Source: Nepenthes gracilis (Eukaryota > Streptophyta > Magnoliopsida > Caryophyllales > Nepenthaceae). From it: a DNA stretch of 64,000 bases. This document shows positions 1 through 11,584 of the stretch, in pieces. A model generated the notes under the pieces. It searched no databases and was not told the DNA's origin. It worked only from the letters and a program-made list of their open reading frames with translations. The stretch covers positions 4,898,001 to 4,962,000 of the forward strand of contig BSYO01000026.1 of assembly GCA_033239525.1 (NCBI GenBank). Reading direction: 5' to 3'. The stretch's first letter is position 1. Each line of letters begins with the position of its first letter. A program made the translations under genes and the position numbers.

Positions 1-285
1 GTTGGTGCTTGATGAAGGATTTCGTTTTCAAAAGCAACGCAAATGTTGCAAATGGGAGATTTGGTCACCATTGCATGCAAAGACCTATGTGGTATCCAAA
101 AAAGAGCATTCCAACCAATAAGGAGACATTAGAAGGGAATAGGGGTACTCACATCAAATCAGTAGAGCAAAGAGGTTTTTCGTTCAAACTAATGCATTTG
201 GACGCTTGTACCCCGATGGAGGGGAAGCTTTTAGCGGACAAGAGATGATAGTCGATGAGGAAGTGAGGGTTCATGAGTTAAAGTT
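1..285 (+). pseudogene. Copia internal remnant next to the left-arm LTR
   Basis: This stretch lies between the window edge and the left-arm LTR and matches the right-arm copia internal region (about 5922-6206 on the minus strand). The 79-residue ORF at 9-248 is a readable piece of decayed polyprotein and not a free-standing gene. In the right arm the same segment directly follows protease-region sequence, so it probably derives from just after the protease, with integrase, reverse transcriptase and RNase H deleted. No catalytic motif survives here. Confidence 0.6.
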
Positions 286-1125
286 TGTTTGGTTTCAAAT
301 TACTTTCCTTACGAATCTCACACCTAATGGACAAGCTATTTAGATGTTCACTCAATTTTGGTGCGAGCTAAAATAGAGGATTTGAACAACATAAGAGATT
401 GATAACTGATACATGGATGATGCATGCATAAGCATGGTTTGGCAGAATGGACATGTCTGATTCTTGCATGAAGGCCACTCATGCGCCTATTTTAGGTGAT
501 AGGTATGTCTAAGGGGGCGCTCTTATGCCATTTCATATGAACTACATAGAGGCAGTTTGCTGCGGATTTCAAATGCAGACCGTCAGCATCCAGATGCCAT
601 CTTCCAGCATCAAATGCCAATTGTAGTGTTTGCCAGACTCATTTTTAAAATTAGTTTTGCTCTGTTTTGGAGTAGAAAAATGTACGAGTTTCTTCAAAAT
701 ACTATGAGCACTGAATTAAGATAAAAATGGAGAAGAGGATGAGATTTTTGCCCGCTCTTAGGTTTTTAATCATATTCCTTTCTTCATCATCAAGGATATA
801 TATCAGTGATTTTATTATTTTAGTTCTCATGTTGTTATTTATTCAATTTATTTAGGTTTGTAGTAAACCTAATAGTAGTTCTGAAGGAGTTTATTGTAAC
901 CTAACACATTATATAGTAAAGAGTTTTCTACAATTATTTTTTTTTAATTGAGAATAATTTTTTAGATAAAATTTGTGTGTTCATTTTATTGTATAATTTT
1001 TTTCTTGTGAACATGAGTTATCATCTAGTATCTTTATAATTCGAACAAGGGGTTTAATAGTCAATCCTGGTAAAGATTTGTTTTCAACTTTATGTGACAA
1101 AGTTTTGGGTGATTCGATCCCAACA
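286..1125 (+). mobile_element. Copia LTR in the left arm
   Basis: This 840-bp segment starts TGTTTGG, ends GATCCCAACA, and corresponds to 5085-5921 (about 90% alike) and, more distantly, to 16961-17813. It is followed by AAACC, the reverse complement of the 5-bp target duplication flanking the right-arm element. It is therefore the 3' LTR of the left-arm copy. A TATA-like run (CATTATATAG) lies near 910, consistent with an LTR promoter. Confidence 0.8.
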
Positions 1126-2258
1126 AAACCTACTAATAAGCTAATAAACACTTTCCTAACATGCCCCCAACATGTGTCAAATACCATCTAACATATGTCT
1201 AAATTTGACACACTCCAGCACGTTTGAATACGCTTGGAATATATTTTGACCACACTTGGGATACGTTTTAGACACATTTTTATTAAGAATTTTTACTTAT
1301 ATTTTATATTATTTAACAATTATAACATACAAAGTGTAAAATTAAAATATAGATTTTAATTGATATATAAAAATTTTACTATATTTAATTTTATTTTCAT
1401 TTGTTAAATTATATCACTATACTTATTCTATCATAAATTATTTTGGATAAAAAAATAATATATTTATATTTATTACTAATTTATTATGAAATAATATTAT
1501 TTATCAACTATAAAATTATTAAACTATAATTATAGTTGATGTGTTCCTGATATGTTGGGTCATCATTCTAGAGAAATAGAATGTTTGCATATGGATATTG
1601 TGTTGTGTTTTTGTCTTGTCTCAATGTCCATATTTTTTAGCTAATAAGAATAAACATTTCACTGATACAATGAATTAAATTCTTGTCTAAAAGCTTAATC
1701 AAATACCTGTCTTTTTGTCTCATCTCATTGAAAAATTCTGTTATCCATTAATTTCTTTTTCACCATCCTGCCCCTAAGAGAGAAGAAAAAAGGACAAGAG
1801 TGTCATCAATTATGTATCTCTCATTTCTTTCCTGACTATTTAACTATTTTGTTGTTGATGCAGTTGGCAAACAGTTGACAATATTTCTTTGAAAATGGAC
1901 TATACTATGAGGTATATGCAAAACCAACATCATATTTGCATTCTGCTCATGAATAAAAATATTAGTATAGGTATCGTTGAGATTAATATTGTATTGGTTT
2001 TGAATATAGTTGACTAAAAATAATTATAAAAATTATAAATTAATAGAATTATATCAACTAGTATTTTTAGTAACAACACCTTTTATCAATTGTATTAGTT
2101 GATACAAAAATATATTATGATATTGTTATAGTATTAGGGAATCCATATTCTAATACATATTAACTGATTTGTAATATATTGATTGATATTTATATTAGTT
2201 ATTGTGTTGTACATATTTGTATGTCTAGCTTCTTCATATTAATGCTTGTACTTTACAG
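1126..2258 (+). other. AT-rich flank or intron of the duplicated pseudogene
   Basis: This is very AT-rich sequence between the copia LTR and the ankyrin/PGG exon, mirrored at about 3951-5084. The last bases read as a plausible 3' splice site (CTTTACAG) immediately before the exon, so at least the right part may be a former intron. I see no ORF with recognisable protein similarity. Confidence 0.5.
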
Positions 2259-2692
2259 TATCCATTGTGAAGCAGCTTTACGAAGAAAAGCTAAAGCACA
2301 AATATGCCATGCAATCGGTAAAAGAAGTTTACGCAATAGCTTCACAACTGAGTAGTTTTGAAATGCGTCGATTATTCCTCGAGTGTGACAGTTTAGCCAA
2401 CGCTGTAGTAGAAGGAAATGTCGTGGTTTTTACAACATTTTCAAAATTCTTTCCAGATCTAGTTTACTTTATGATCAAAGGGGAAACCCTACTGAAAATT
2501 TTGATCAAATATTGCAAGTGAAGATATTCAATCTGATTCAAGATATAACAGCACATAATAACTAGATGACTTCACACATCAGATGGAGGTAACAGTATAT
2601 TGCATGTCGCAGCAAGATTGGTGCATTCTATTGAACTCAAATTCATTTTGGGAATTGCTTTTCAAATGCAGAGAGAGCTTTAGTGGTTCAAG
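2259..2692 (+). pseudogene. Ankyrin-repeat/PGG-type gene fragment (ITN1/ACD6-like), left copy
   Basis: The reading begins VKQLYEEKLKHKYAM, continues FPDLVYFMIKGETLL and KIFNLIQDIT, and ends GGNSILHVAARLV and AFQMQREL. This is the ankyrin-to-linker part of the plant ankyrin/PGG membrane protein family (ITN1, ACD6 relatives), upstream of the membrane-spanning PGG domain. Only this exon is present. It is bounded by CTTTACAG upstream and a possible donor (AAG|GTGTGG) downstream. A one-base deletion after IKYC shifts the frame, and two Trp codons have become TAG, so it cannot encode a functional protein. Family assignment is from recognition of the conserved phrases, not a search. Confidence 0.8.
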
Positions 2693-2953
2693 GTGTGGAT
2701 CGTTCTTTATATTATTTATGTGTTTATATATGTGTGCATGCACACACCTAGGAATGAGTAATGTGAGCCGTAGATCAAAATTGATGGCTAAAATTGAAAG
2801 ATATGAGACCCTCATGTGAGACTTCCTATCAAACTTTGTCCGACACTTCCATGGTTAGATCTAGGTGCTACCACCCATGATTTGCTGAATTTAGCCACAT
2901 TAGCCTTGACTTAATGGTAAAGGAATCACTATATAATCTAATGGTCACAATTT

Positions 2954-3259
2954 ATAGCATAGAAGTAACCTTTTATATAGTATAAGATAATGCCATGTAA
3001 AAATAATTGCTAGACATGATGAGTGAATGGCGGTGGAGATTGGGGCGGCAGAACGGATAGGATATATGGAGGCGGAGAGAAGGGGCTGCTGACATGGGCA
3101 GTCAGGTGGGGCAGCAAGGGGTGAGCGCAAAAAGAGGTAGAAGCTTTTCTTTTGATAATTAAGAGTTTGTTTGGATTTTAAAAAGTAATTTAAAAAAATT
3201 TAAAAATAATTTTTAAATTTTAAAAATTATAAAAAATATTATAGAAAAAATATGTTAAA
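2954..3259. other. Palindrome spacer (loop)
   Basis: These 306 bases are not shared between arms. They contain a GC-richer, G-biased tract (about 3020-3125) and then an AT-rich piece from 3163 beginning GAGTTTGTTTGGATTTT. That piece is preceded by TAA and resembles the terminus of a Tourist/PIF-type MITE. No convincing gene is present. The 61-residue minus ORF here is low-complexity and unsupported. Confidence 0.6.
3163..3259 (+). mobile_element. Possible MITE terminus at the palindrome junction
   Basis: The motif GAGTTTGTTTGGATTTT directly after TAA resembles PIF/Harbinger (Tourist) MITE ends, which have a TTTGG-containing terminal repeat and TAA/TTA target sites. The second terminus is not visible before the right arm begins, so only half an element is present. 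It may mark the breakpoint of the inverted duplication. Tentative. Confidence 0.35.
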
Positions 3260-3515
3260 AAATCGTGACCACTGAATTATACAGTGATTACTTTACCATT
3301 AAGCCAAGGTTAATGTAGCTAAATTCAGCAAACCATGGGTGGTAACACCTAGATCTAACCACATAAGTGCCGAACAAGAGTTTGGCAGAAAGTATCACAT
3401 GAGGGTCTCATATCTTTCAATTTTAGCCATCAATTTTAATCTACGGCTCACATTACTCATTCCTAGGTGCACACATACATAAACACATATAAATAATATA
3501 AAGAACGATCCACAC

Positions 3516-3950
3516 CTTGAATCATTGAAGCTCTCTCTGCATTTGAAAATCAATTCCCAAAATAGATTTGAGTTCAATAGAATGCACCAATCATGCTGCG
3601 ACATCAATATACTGTTGCCTCCATCTGATATGTGTGAAGCCATCCAGTTATTATGCGTTGTTATATCTTGAATCAAATTGAATATCTTCACTTGGCGATA
3701 TTTGATCGAAATTTCTAGCATGGTTTCCCCCTTGACCATAAAATAAACTAGATCTAGAAAGAATTTTGAACATGCTGTAAAAACCTCGACATTTACTTCT
3801 ACTGCAGCGTTGGCTAAAATGTCATGCTCGAGGAATAATCGACGCATTTCAAAGCTACTCGGTTGTGAAGCTATTGCGTAAACTTCATTTACCAATTGCA
3901 TGGCATATTTGTGCTTTAGCTTTTCTTCGTAACGTTGCTTCACAATGGTA
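3516..3950 (-). pseudogene. Ankyrin-repeat/PGG-type gene fragment, right copy
   Basis: This is the mirror copy of the 2259-2692 exon. It has a longer open frame (phrases FLEHDILANAAV, FFLDLVYFMVKGETM and YRQVKIFNLIQDIT) because the left copy's frameshift and first stop are absent. It has its own lesions: a base lost at the HVAAR position and a Trp-to-stop change near the exon end. The upstream splice-like TACTTTGCAG is conserved. No other exons of the gene are in the window, so it was already a fragment, or was fragmented, when duplicated. Confidence 0.8.
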
Positions 3951-5084
3951 CTGCAAAGTACAAACATTAATATGAATAAGCTAGACATACAAATATGAGT
4001 AGCACAATCACTAATACAAATATCAATCAATACGATACAAATCTGTTAATATGTATTAGAATAGGGGTTCCCTAATATTATGACAATATCGTAATATATT
4101 TTTATATCAATCAATACAATTGATAAAAGGGTCATTACTCAAAATATCAATTGATATAACTTTATTAATTTATAATTTTTATAATTATTTTCAGTCCAAT
4201 ATATTCAATACCGATATGACATTGACCTCAACCGATACCTATGCTGATATTTTTATTCATGAGCAGAATGCAAATATAATGTTGGTGTTGCATAAACCTC
4301 GCAGCATAGTCTATTTCCAAATCAATATTGTCAACTGTTTGCCAACTACATTAGCAACAAAATAGTTAAACAGTCAGGGAAAGAAGTAAGAGACACATAG
4401 TAAATGACAATCTTGTTCTTTTTTTCTTCTCTCTTGGGGGCGGGGTGGCAAAAAAGAAATTAATAGACGATAGAATTTTTCAATGAGACGAGACACAAAA
4501 GATAGGTATTTCATTAAGCTTTTAGACAAGAACTTAATTCTTTGCATAAGTGAAATGTTCATCCTTATTAGCTAAAAAGTATGGACATTGAGACAAGACA
4601 AAAATACAACACAATATCCATTTGCAAACATTCTATTTATCTAGAATAAGGACATGACATATCAAGAACATATCAACTATAATTATAGTTTAATACTTTT
4701 ATAGTTGATAAATAATACTATTTCATAATAAATTAGTAATAAATATACATATGTTATTTTTTTATCCAAAACAATTTATGATAGAATACATATAGTGACA
4801 TAATTTAATAAATTAAGATAAAATTAAATATAGAAAAATTTTTAATATGTCAATTAAAATGTATATTTTAATTTTACACTCTATACTTTGTAATTGTAAA
4901 ATAAAATAAAATATAAGTAAAAATTCTAAATGAAAATGTGTCTAAATTGTATCTCAAGTGTGGTCAAAATATATTCCAAGCATGTTCAAATGTGTTAGAG
5001 TGTGTCAAATTTAGACATGTTGGAGAGTATTTGACACATGTTGGGGGCATGTCAAGAGAGTTTTATTAGCTTATTAGTAGGTTT

Positions 5085-5921
5085 CATTGGGATCAAACCA
5101 TCCAAAACTTTGTCACATAAAGTTGAGAAGAAATCTTTACCCGAAATGGACTATTTAACCCTTGTTCGAATTATGAAGATACTAGATGATAATACATGTT
5201 CACAAGAAAAAAACATACAATAAAATAAACATACAAATTTTATGTGAAAAATCATTCTCAATTAAGAAAAAATAATGGTAGAAAACTATTTACTATATAA
5301 TGTGTCATGTTACAATAAACTCCTTCAAAACTACTGTTAGGTTCACTATAAACTTAGATAAATTAAATAAATAACAACACGAGAACTAAAATAATAAAAT
5401 CACTAGTATATCCTTAATGATGAAGAAAGGAACATGATTAAAAACCCAAGAGTGGGCAAAAATCTCATCCCCTTCTCCAATTTTATCTGATTTCAATGCT
5501 CAAAGTGTTTTGAACAAACTTATACATTTTTCTACTCCAAAACAGAGCAAAACTACTTTTAAAAACAAGTATAGCGAACGATAAAATTGGCAATTTATGC
5601 TAGAAGATGGCATCTGAATGCTGACAGTATGCATTCGAAGTTTATAGCAAACTGCCTCTATGTAGTTCATATGAAATGGCGTAAGAGCGCCCCATTAGAC
5701 ATGCCTATCACCTAAAACGGACGCATAAGTGGCCTTCATACAAGAATCGATGTGTCCATTTCTGCTAAACCATGCTTATGCATGCATCAGCCATGTATCA
5801 ATTATCAATCTCTTATGCTGCTCAAATCCTCTATTTTAGCTCACACCAAAACTGAGTGAATATCTAAATAGCTTGTTAGTTAAATGTGGGATTTATAAGG
5901 AAAATAATTTGAAACCCAACA
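5085..5921 (-). mobile_element. Copia 3' LTR, right arm
   Basis: This 837-bp LTR reads TGTTGGGTTTC at its 5' end (minus strand) and ends with a mutated CCAATG in place of CCAACA. It aligns with the left-arm LTR at about 90% and with the 5' LTR at 16961-17813 at about 75% by eye. That contrast dates the inverted duplication as younger than the copia insertion. Confidence 0.8.
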
Positions 5922-7015
5922 AATTTTAACTCATGAACCCTCGTTTCTCCAGTGACTGTCATCTCTTGCGTGCTAAAAACTTTCCCTCCATCAGGGTACA
6001 AGCGTCAAAATGCATTAGTTTGAACGAAAAACCTTTTCACTCTACCGATTTTATGTGAGTACTACTATTTCCCTCTAATGTTTCCTTATTGGTTGAAATG
6101 CTCTTTTTGGCACACCACATAGGTCTTTGCATACAATGGTGACCAAATCTCCCATTTGCAACATTTGCGTGGCTTTTGAAAATAGAATTCTTCATCAAGC
6201 ACCAACTTTAGGGTTTCCTTAAGCATGCCACAACTAAAGAGCACCAGTCATGAGTTTCTATTATCTTTTGCCAAACATTGCACAAAAGCTCTCATCCTCA
6301 AGCCTGGTCATTGAAATCATATTCAAACTAACATTCGATATATGTCATATGCCCTTCAACATCAATCTCATCCCATTGCTTTTCCTCAAGAACACGTATT
6401 TGATGCCCACAAACTTCGATGAGCCATCAATATCCATCTTAAAAATCCAATAATTCTCAGGCACACAAGATGAGAAGAAACACTTCTTTGATATCATATG
6501 GAGTGAGAATCCAGAGTACATCACTCAACTCATCTTGTGACATGTAAGGTTGCCAATCTTCTCATCATCAATAATGAGAAGATCACTATAGGTAGTGGAA
6601 GAGAACCGATCATTACCCTCAACATCCTTCTCTTCTTTTTCATTACCTTCTTAATTATACTACCACTTAAAGCAATTCCATTTGATGTGACCCCTCTTGC
6701 TATAATAATGACATTTGATATTTTGATACGGTATCTTAACTTGCTTCTACTTTTATCACTAATCTAGGAGGACTTCCACTTCACTGCTTCCCTGGGTTTT
6801 AGAAACTAGTGCTTCAAGTTGTGAAAAAGAAAAACATTAAGATCATGTCCTCATTCATTTAAAATAACACCGTTAGCAATATCTATTTTACAATACTATT
6901 AAGAGTGGAGTTCAGTGATAGAGATTTAAAGAATCTCCAAAAAATTTGATAGAGTGGTCAATAATCATTAGTCAAGTAACTCATTATTAAATTTTATACT
7001 CATGCTAATTGATCT
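5922..7015 (-). pseudogene. Copia gag C-terminus and protease region, degenerate
   Basis: On the minus strand this reads as the end of UBN2-type gag (MSIKFNNELL, DIANGVILNE) and then a decayed zinc knuckle (CHYYSKRGHIKWNC, near 6664-6720; one Cys replaced by Tyr). Next comes a protease-region segment (MDIDGSSKFVGI, HISNVSLNMISM, LEDEGFCAMFG, near 6240-6440) similar to copia polyproteins between protease and integrase. Several stop codons and frame changes are present. The Tekay-like insertion begins exactly where gag breaks off (7015). Confidence 0.7.
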
Positions 7016-9429
7016 TGCAATATCTCGGATCTCTATTTAGATTATTTTAATATTAATTATGATTTTGGGTAATTTAGGTGTGGTTAAAATTTATTAAATA
7101 TTATAAAATTTTGAATGATATTTGGATCAGTTGGTTGGAGCACGATGTGCGCCTATCCTATCGCCTAAATATCGATTTAGATTTTGGGAATAAAAGAAAA
7201 ATAAAATAAAAAAATATAAATATATAATAATGATAATAATAATAATAATATAGAAAATAAAAGAAAATAAAAAAAAGAGGAAAAGGGGATCGGGGAGAGA
7301 GAAAGAAGTAGGGAAGAAGAGGGGAGAAAAGAGGAGAGAGAAGGAGACTGGCTTAAGCCGTTGTCGTCGCCGCCACCAGAAATGGAAACCGGCAAAGCCC
7401 TCTCCGTGATACTACCCTCCATTTTGCGCATCAGTATGAGTAAAGAGAGGAATATCAAATCAAAGCTAATAGTCGCTGTCCGTTCGTTGCCGTTGTCAAA
7501 GGAAATTAGTGAAAATGAGGCAAGTAAATCCTTATATTTTCCTTGCGTGGATATTGACTTTAGGATTGCATGTACCGATTTTGTGAGAAATCAATTGAAT
7601 CGGGAAAAAATGGGTGAAAGAGAGGCGCAGTGAAGAGAGGAGTCGCCGACGGCTGCATGCATCACCATCCGTCACCGTCGCCGTTGTCCGATGTTGCCGC
7701 CATTGCCACTGCCATCGCCCATGCCGGAGCTACCGTCGGCGAAGGAAGAGGAAGAAGAGAGAGGCAGAGGCAGAATGTGAAGTGGGAGAGAAAAAGGGAG
7801 GAGAGAGAGAGGCACGAATTGGCAAAGAGAGAGGGCACGATTCGAATACCTCGGAGCATCCGTTTGACAAGTCCATTTGGAATAAAGTCGAGGCAAGTAT
7901 TCTCTAACCCTACCCTTAATCTAATTTCGTGTCTGATAATATTTGGATACCGTTTGGAGATTTTCTTTTACATGTTATTTTTATGTAGCCCGTCTATTTA
8001 TTGTGTACATGTATATATGTTTTACCAATTGTTCGGTGGTTTTACACTGATGTTCATGATTTGGAATGTTTTGGACACCCAAACTATATATATGTAGTGT
8101 ATCATTATGTTATGGAACCATGAACTAGGCCATGTATAGGTCCACATGCATGTTGCCGGGGGGCAAGGTCGCTATTTTGTGGGACCATGATAGTTCGAGA
8201 CCCTAGGGTCAATTTGTGATATAAGGCATTGGCTATTTGAGGCGCCTCCCTTGACAGGAGACTTTGGTCCCAACGGGGATATATCTAATATGTGATCTCC
8301 TTTCCACCTACAGGAAGGTAAGTTTTGATGTAGTCAACCTACATTCATATGTTTTAATGAGAACTATCGTAAAGAACTAACGGAAAACTAAAATATTCGA
8401 ACATCTTAATATATATATAACTAAACTTGATGTTGCAGCCGATATAGCTATAGTTACTGGACGAATGCAACCCTTTTTCAAGTTGGTATTATTGATATTT
8501 GGTTCTCCGATTTCGTATATACTTTGTGTTTTCGCATGTGTTTGCGTGAACTATAATTTGAGATACGTGGTTTAGTCCACAAATGGGCGATAGGAATATC
8601 TCATATGTATTGATGTGTTAAATCCTAGAAGATATTTTATATTTATATGTTTTCATTCTAATATTTTCTTTGATTTCAACATATGAGATATGAGATTTGA
8701 ATCCGAATAATGGTATGTATCCTACACAGAAGTGTGACGGTTGAGATTATATTATGTGACCTTAGATCTTATGATCTAATATCATTTATGAGATTTGACC
8801 TAATCGTTATTTGTTATGATTATGTCTCCAGATGGACTATTTGATATGAACAATAATTTAATATGAGACATCTCTTTGATTTTCAAGAATTTTATAGATA
8901 TTGTGTTTTATTTTACGTGGTTATATGATATCTCACCGTTTTTTAATTTGTGTATTGTTTTATATGATGATAAAACTCGTTAAGCCCTCGACTCATGTTT
9001 TCATATTTTATCTCTTTAACTAGTGCCATGGATAAACTTGTAAAAGTTTGAACGTGATCTAATATAACATGTCTCTATCGGTGAGTGGAGATACTTATAT
9101 TGATTATGTTTCCAATCTCTGTAGTGTATTATAGTTGTTATTTATGGTTAGATGAGGGCCTTGGCTCATGTATGAAAAATATTTGAGTTATTACTTTATG
9201 TTGATGAGTTAGTGCTATATTTGGATGTCTCTCTTGTGATATTTGAATAGCAGGTCATATAATTTGTTAGTCGAATTTTTATCCGATGATGTCATATGTG
9301 GGTTTTATTATATTGGATCCTATGTGTGCGGATTGTCATGCCTAGGTTGAATTTTTATGGCTAATAGAATATATTATTTTATATTTTATTTTTGACCTAT
9401 GTATATTGTGTTCTTAGGTCGTGAGAAAA
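7016..9429 (+). mobile_element. Chromovirus 5' LTR
   Basis: This LTR begins TGCAATATCTCGGATC and aligns along its length with 13070-16559, and over its first 250 bp with the LTR at 48099. Purine-rich transcribed-leader-like sequence (GGAGAGAGAGAAGG type) lies at about 7260-7350. The GC-rich ORFs at 7614-8097 are by-products of this leader region and have no protein family that I recognise. The end (GTCGTGAGA) has lost the canonical CA. Confidence 0.8.
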
Positions 9430-9430
9430 A

Positions 9431-9442
9431 TGGTATCAGAGA
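9431..9442 (+). other. Primer-binding site of the chromovirus
   Basis: TGGTATCAGAGA directly follows the LTR and matches the 3' end complement of initiator Met-tRNA used by most plant LTR elements. It is the priming site for minus-strand DNA synthesis. Confidence 0.8.
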
Positions 9443-9479
9443 GAAGGTCATAAGGAGAGTATTTTTGGGTCATCTAGGG

Positions 9480-10080
9480 TAAAAATGGATTGAATATTTG
9501 GCGCAATAAGTGCAACCTATGGTAAAGATTGAAAGTTTGGATCGTAAAGATTTGAATTCGAATCAAGAAGTTAATTAATTGGCTGTGATGAGCCGCGTGA
9601 GCAATATAATGGGCTATTCTATCCAAGAACCAGATAAGAGTTTGGTTGCTATATAAAGGATGATCGGTTAGGGGAAAGATGGAGTGTTATTCGAATGATT
9701 ACGGATGAGCTAGTTTGGAAAAATTTTGAAATGTTTGATCCAATTAAGGTTTCAATTGAGCTTTAGAAAGTAGAAGACATATTTAAGATTTTTTATTATT
9801 TAAATGAATTTCGATCTACTACCCATAATTTAGAGAGTGAAATAAGCCGATGGTGGGCGTCTCAGTGCCGTATTCCACTCCTTGTGATATTTTTGTAGAG
9901 GCAATTTTTGAAAGAGTCCCTCACCGTTTGGCATTTGGGATAGTAATGAAAGTAAATTCTGGATGAGGCAAGGGAAAAGTCTATGGCCTCTGAAATTATG
10001 TGTAAATTTTATATGTTTTCTCAATTTTTAGAACAAGCTTTGATGATGTCTACCTCTTATTGGTAAACCTTGGTCTACTA
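9480..10080 (+). pseudogene. Degenerate gypsy gag
   Basis: Phrases such as WWASQCRIP, DIFVEAIFERVPHRL and RQGKSMASEIMCKFYMFSQ, spread over more than one frame, correspond to the retrotransposon gag (capsid) domain: a Trp-rich core, then a W-E-x-F-like helix, then LRQGKMTVxEYxxKFxxLSRF. Capsid function is lost through frameshifts and stops. The zinc knuckle that normally follows was not found. Confidence 0.65.
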
Positions 10081-10119
10081 AAAATTGTGAATTTTGGTGT
10101 TTGGTTTGGTTTGTAAATA

Positions 10120-11110
10120 TAAATAATTGACTTATCTAATTTTATTTGAGGTGTCAGACTTTGATGTGATAGTATGAGTAATTTGGTTGACAAGTCGCCA
10201 TATTAGTGTAGATAATTTCGGTAAAAAAAATTTGATTTGTAATTTGAGTTATGAATTTGAAGTATGAGGAAGAGCTGAACGAGAGAGGATGAAATTGATA
10301 TCTTTTTGTTGTAAGTATTTGATAAAAATGCATGCCAAATTTTATTTGACATATATGACCACATTCAGGAGTTATTCTGTGGTCATTAAGGATTTTTTAA
10401 TCGTATAGTAACTCGAGGATGTTTTTCAGAGGAGAGGATTAGTCTGAATTATCTTATGATCGGCAATTGAGCTTGATGTTGAGATTATGCCAGATTCAGC
10501 ACTGATTTTTGGGGACCCCATATAGAATTGATGAGGTATTGGTCAAGTGTTTGGCCATGGGGTGATTTAGTGTTTTTGTGGTGAGCAAAATAAATTAATG
10601 AGGTTATGTATGGACTATTAAACAATTTAATTCGTTTGGGAGATGACTTATTTAATAAGTAAAGAATGGGAGTAGATAAGTGATTCATTTGATCTATTAC
10701 AAGGGTTTGATATTTTTAGAAGTCGATCTGTATTTAGAGTATTATCAATTAAAGATGATTGAAAATTGTGTCGGAGACAACGTTCATGAAAAAGGTTATG
10801 GTCGTTGTGAGCTTTGATGATGCCTTTTGGGATAGCGATTTCATTGGCATCTTTTGTAGATCTTCAGATTTGGATCTTTTGGTTGTGTTTTGGTTAATCT
10901 TGTGATGGCTTTGTTGATGGCATGTTGATTTGTTCGAAGAATTTTGAGGGGCATGAGATCTGTTGAGGATTACATCGTAGATTGTGAAAGATAGTCAGTT
11001 GTTTGCCCATTTGAAGAAATGCGTGTTTGGTTAGAGGAAGTGTTATTTTTGGGCGAATTGTTTCTTCAGTGGCCGATTGGGAAAGGCTGGTGAATATCAT
11101 AGAGTGCATA
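10120..11110 (+). pseudogene. Degenerate gypsy protease end and reverse transcriptase
   Basis: The piece FDVIV.VIWLTSRHISVDNF (near 10155) matches the FDVILGMDWL segment at the end of gypsy protease. Further on come a CMDY motif (near 10610), the LLQGFDIF segment and then MPFGIAISLASFVDL (near 10825). These are followed by FVDGMLICSKNFEGHE and LFAHLKKCVFG. They correspond to the reverse transcriptase fingers, the MPFGLTNAPATFMDLM segment and the FVDDILIYSK catalytic stretch. The YVDD-type DD is changed to DG here, so activity would be lost even without the stops. Confidence 0.72.
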
Positions 11111-11149
11111 GCTTCTTAGATCCAACTAAATTTGATAAGTGATTTGTTA

Positions 11150-11560
11150 AGGATTTCTCGAGAATTGTAGCGTCCGTGGGCCATTTGGCTCAAAAGCGAT
11201 CGATGTTCATTGAAATTGTGATGGAAGCTTTCAAAGAAAGAAATGAAGGGCAAATTGTCTGCAATGTCGATTTAGTCAATCCCTGATAGATCAAGTTAAT
11301 CCGTGGTAAGTTGTGATGTTTCCGAGGAAGATTTGAAGTTGTGTTCTGATGCAGTGTATTTGAGTGGTTGCTTATAGGTTAAGTCAGTGAAAATCTATGA
11401 TCAAAATTACTCCACCCATGGTTTAGAGTTAGCAATTGAGGTATTTACTTTAAGAATTTAGATATGTTATTTGTATGGAGATAATTATAGTTGATAAATG
11501 TTTTTGTGTATGGGGGAGATGCCCAAGTTTTGGGTAGTAAGCCTCTGGAAGATCTTAATG
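11150..11560 (+). pseudogene. Degenerate gypsy RNase H
   Basis: EIYDQNYSTHGLELAIEVF (near 11390) and LRIWICYLYGD closely follow the QLKxHExNYPTHDLELAAVVFALKxWRHYLYG segment of gypsy RNase H. The upstream part (LAQKRS..., EIVMEAFKERNEGQ) matches the connection region. The second half of the domain is not clearly readable. Confidence 0.7.
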
Positions 11561-11584
11561 TAGAGCAAATGAGATACTTTACTT

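Larger units (their letters stand above)
1..2953 (+). repeat. Left arm of a large inverted repeat (palindrome)
   Basis: The sequence from base 1 to about 2953 is repeated in reverse complement at 3260-6206, so the two arms face each other across a 306-bp spacer. Matching landmarks include the GTTGGTGCTTGATGAAG start (mirrored at about 6206), the copia LTR, the ankyrin/PGG exon and the TGGTCACAATTT inner end. By eye the exon portions differ at roughly 30 of 430 positions, so the arms are about 90% or more alike with small indels. The left arm runs off the window, so the true palindrome is probably longer. This is direct sequence observation. Its origin as an inverted duplication is inference. 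Confidence 0.93.
3260..6206 (-). repeat. Right arm of the large inverted repeat
   Basis: This is the reverse-complement partner of bases 1-2953. Read on the minus strand it has the same order as the left arm: copia internal remnant, copia LTR, AT-rich flank, ankyrin/PGG exon, inner end. The right arm continues without a break into copia gag-protease sequence beyond 6206, because its copia element is longer than the window allows the left one to be. The arms carry different indels and stop codons, so they have diverged independently since duplication. Confidence 0.93.

Noticed and set aside
2583..2819. 78-residue plus ORF and its antisense partner within the left arm
   Set aside because: Out-of-frame readings of the ankyrin/PGG exon. 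The conserved frame is GGNSILHVAARL and not MEVTVYCMSQ.
7614..8097. Overlapping GC-rich ORFs of 97-155 residues on both strands
   Set aside because: They lie in the purine-rich leader region of an LTR, have Arg/Glu or Ser/Leu low-complexity composition, and the sister LTR copy (13532-13906) does not keep the same frames.
9431..9442. tRNA gene at TGGTATCAGAG-type sequences (also 46790, 50244)
   Set aside because: Only the short primer-binding match is present directly after LTR ends, with no tRNA cloverleaf.
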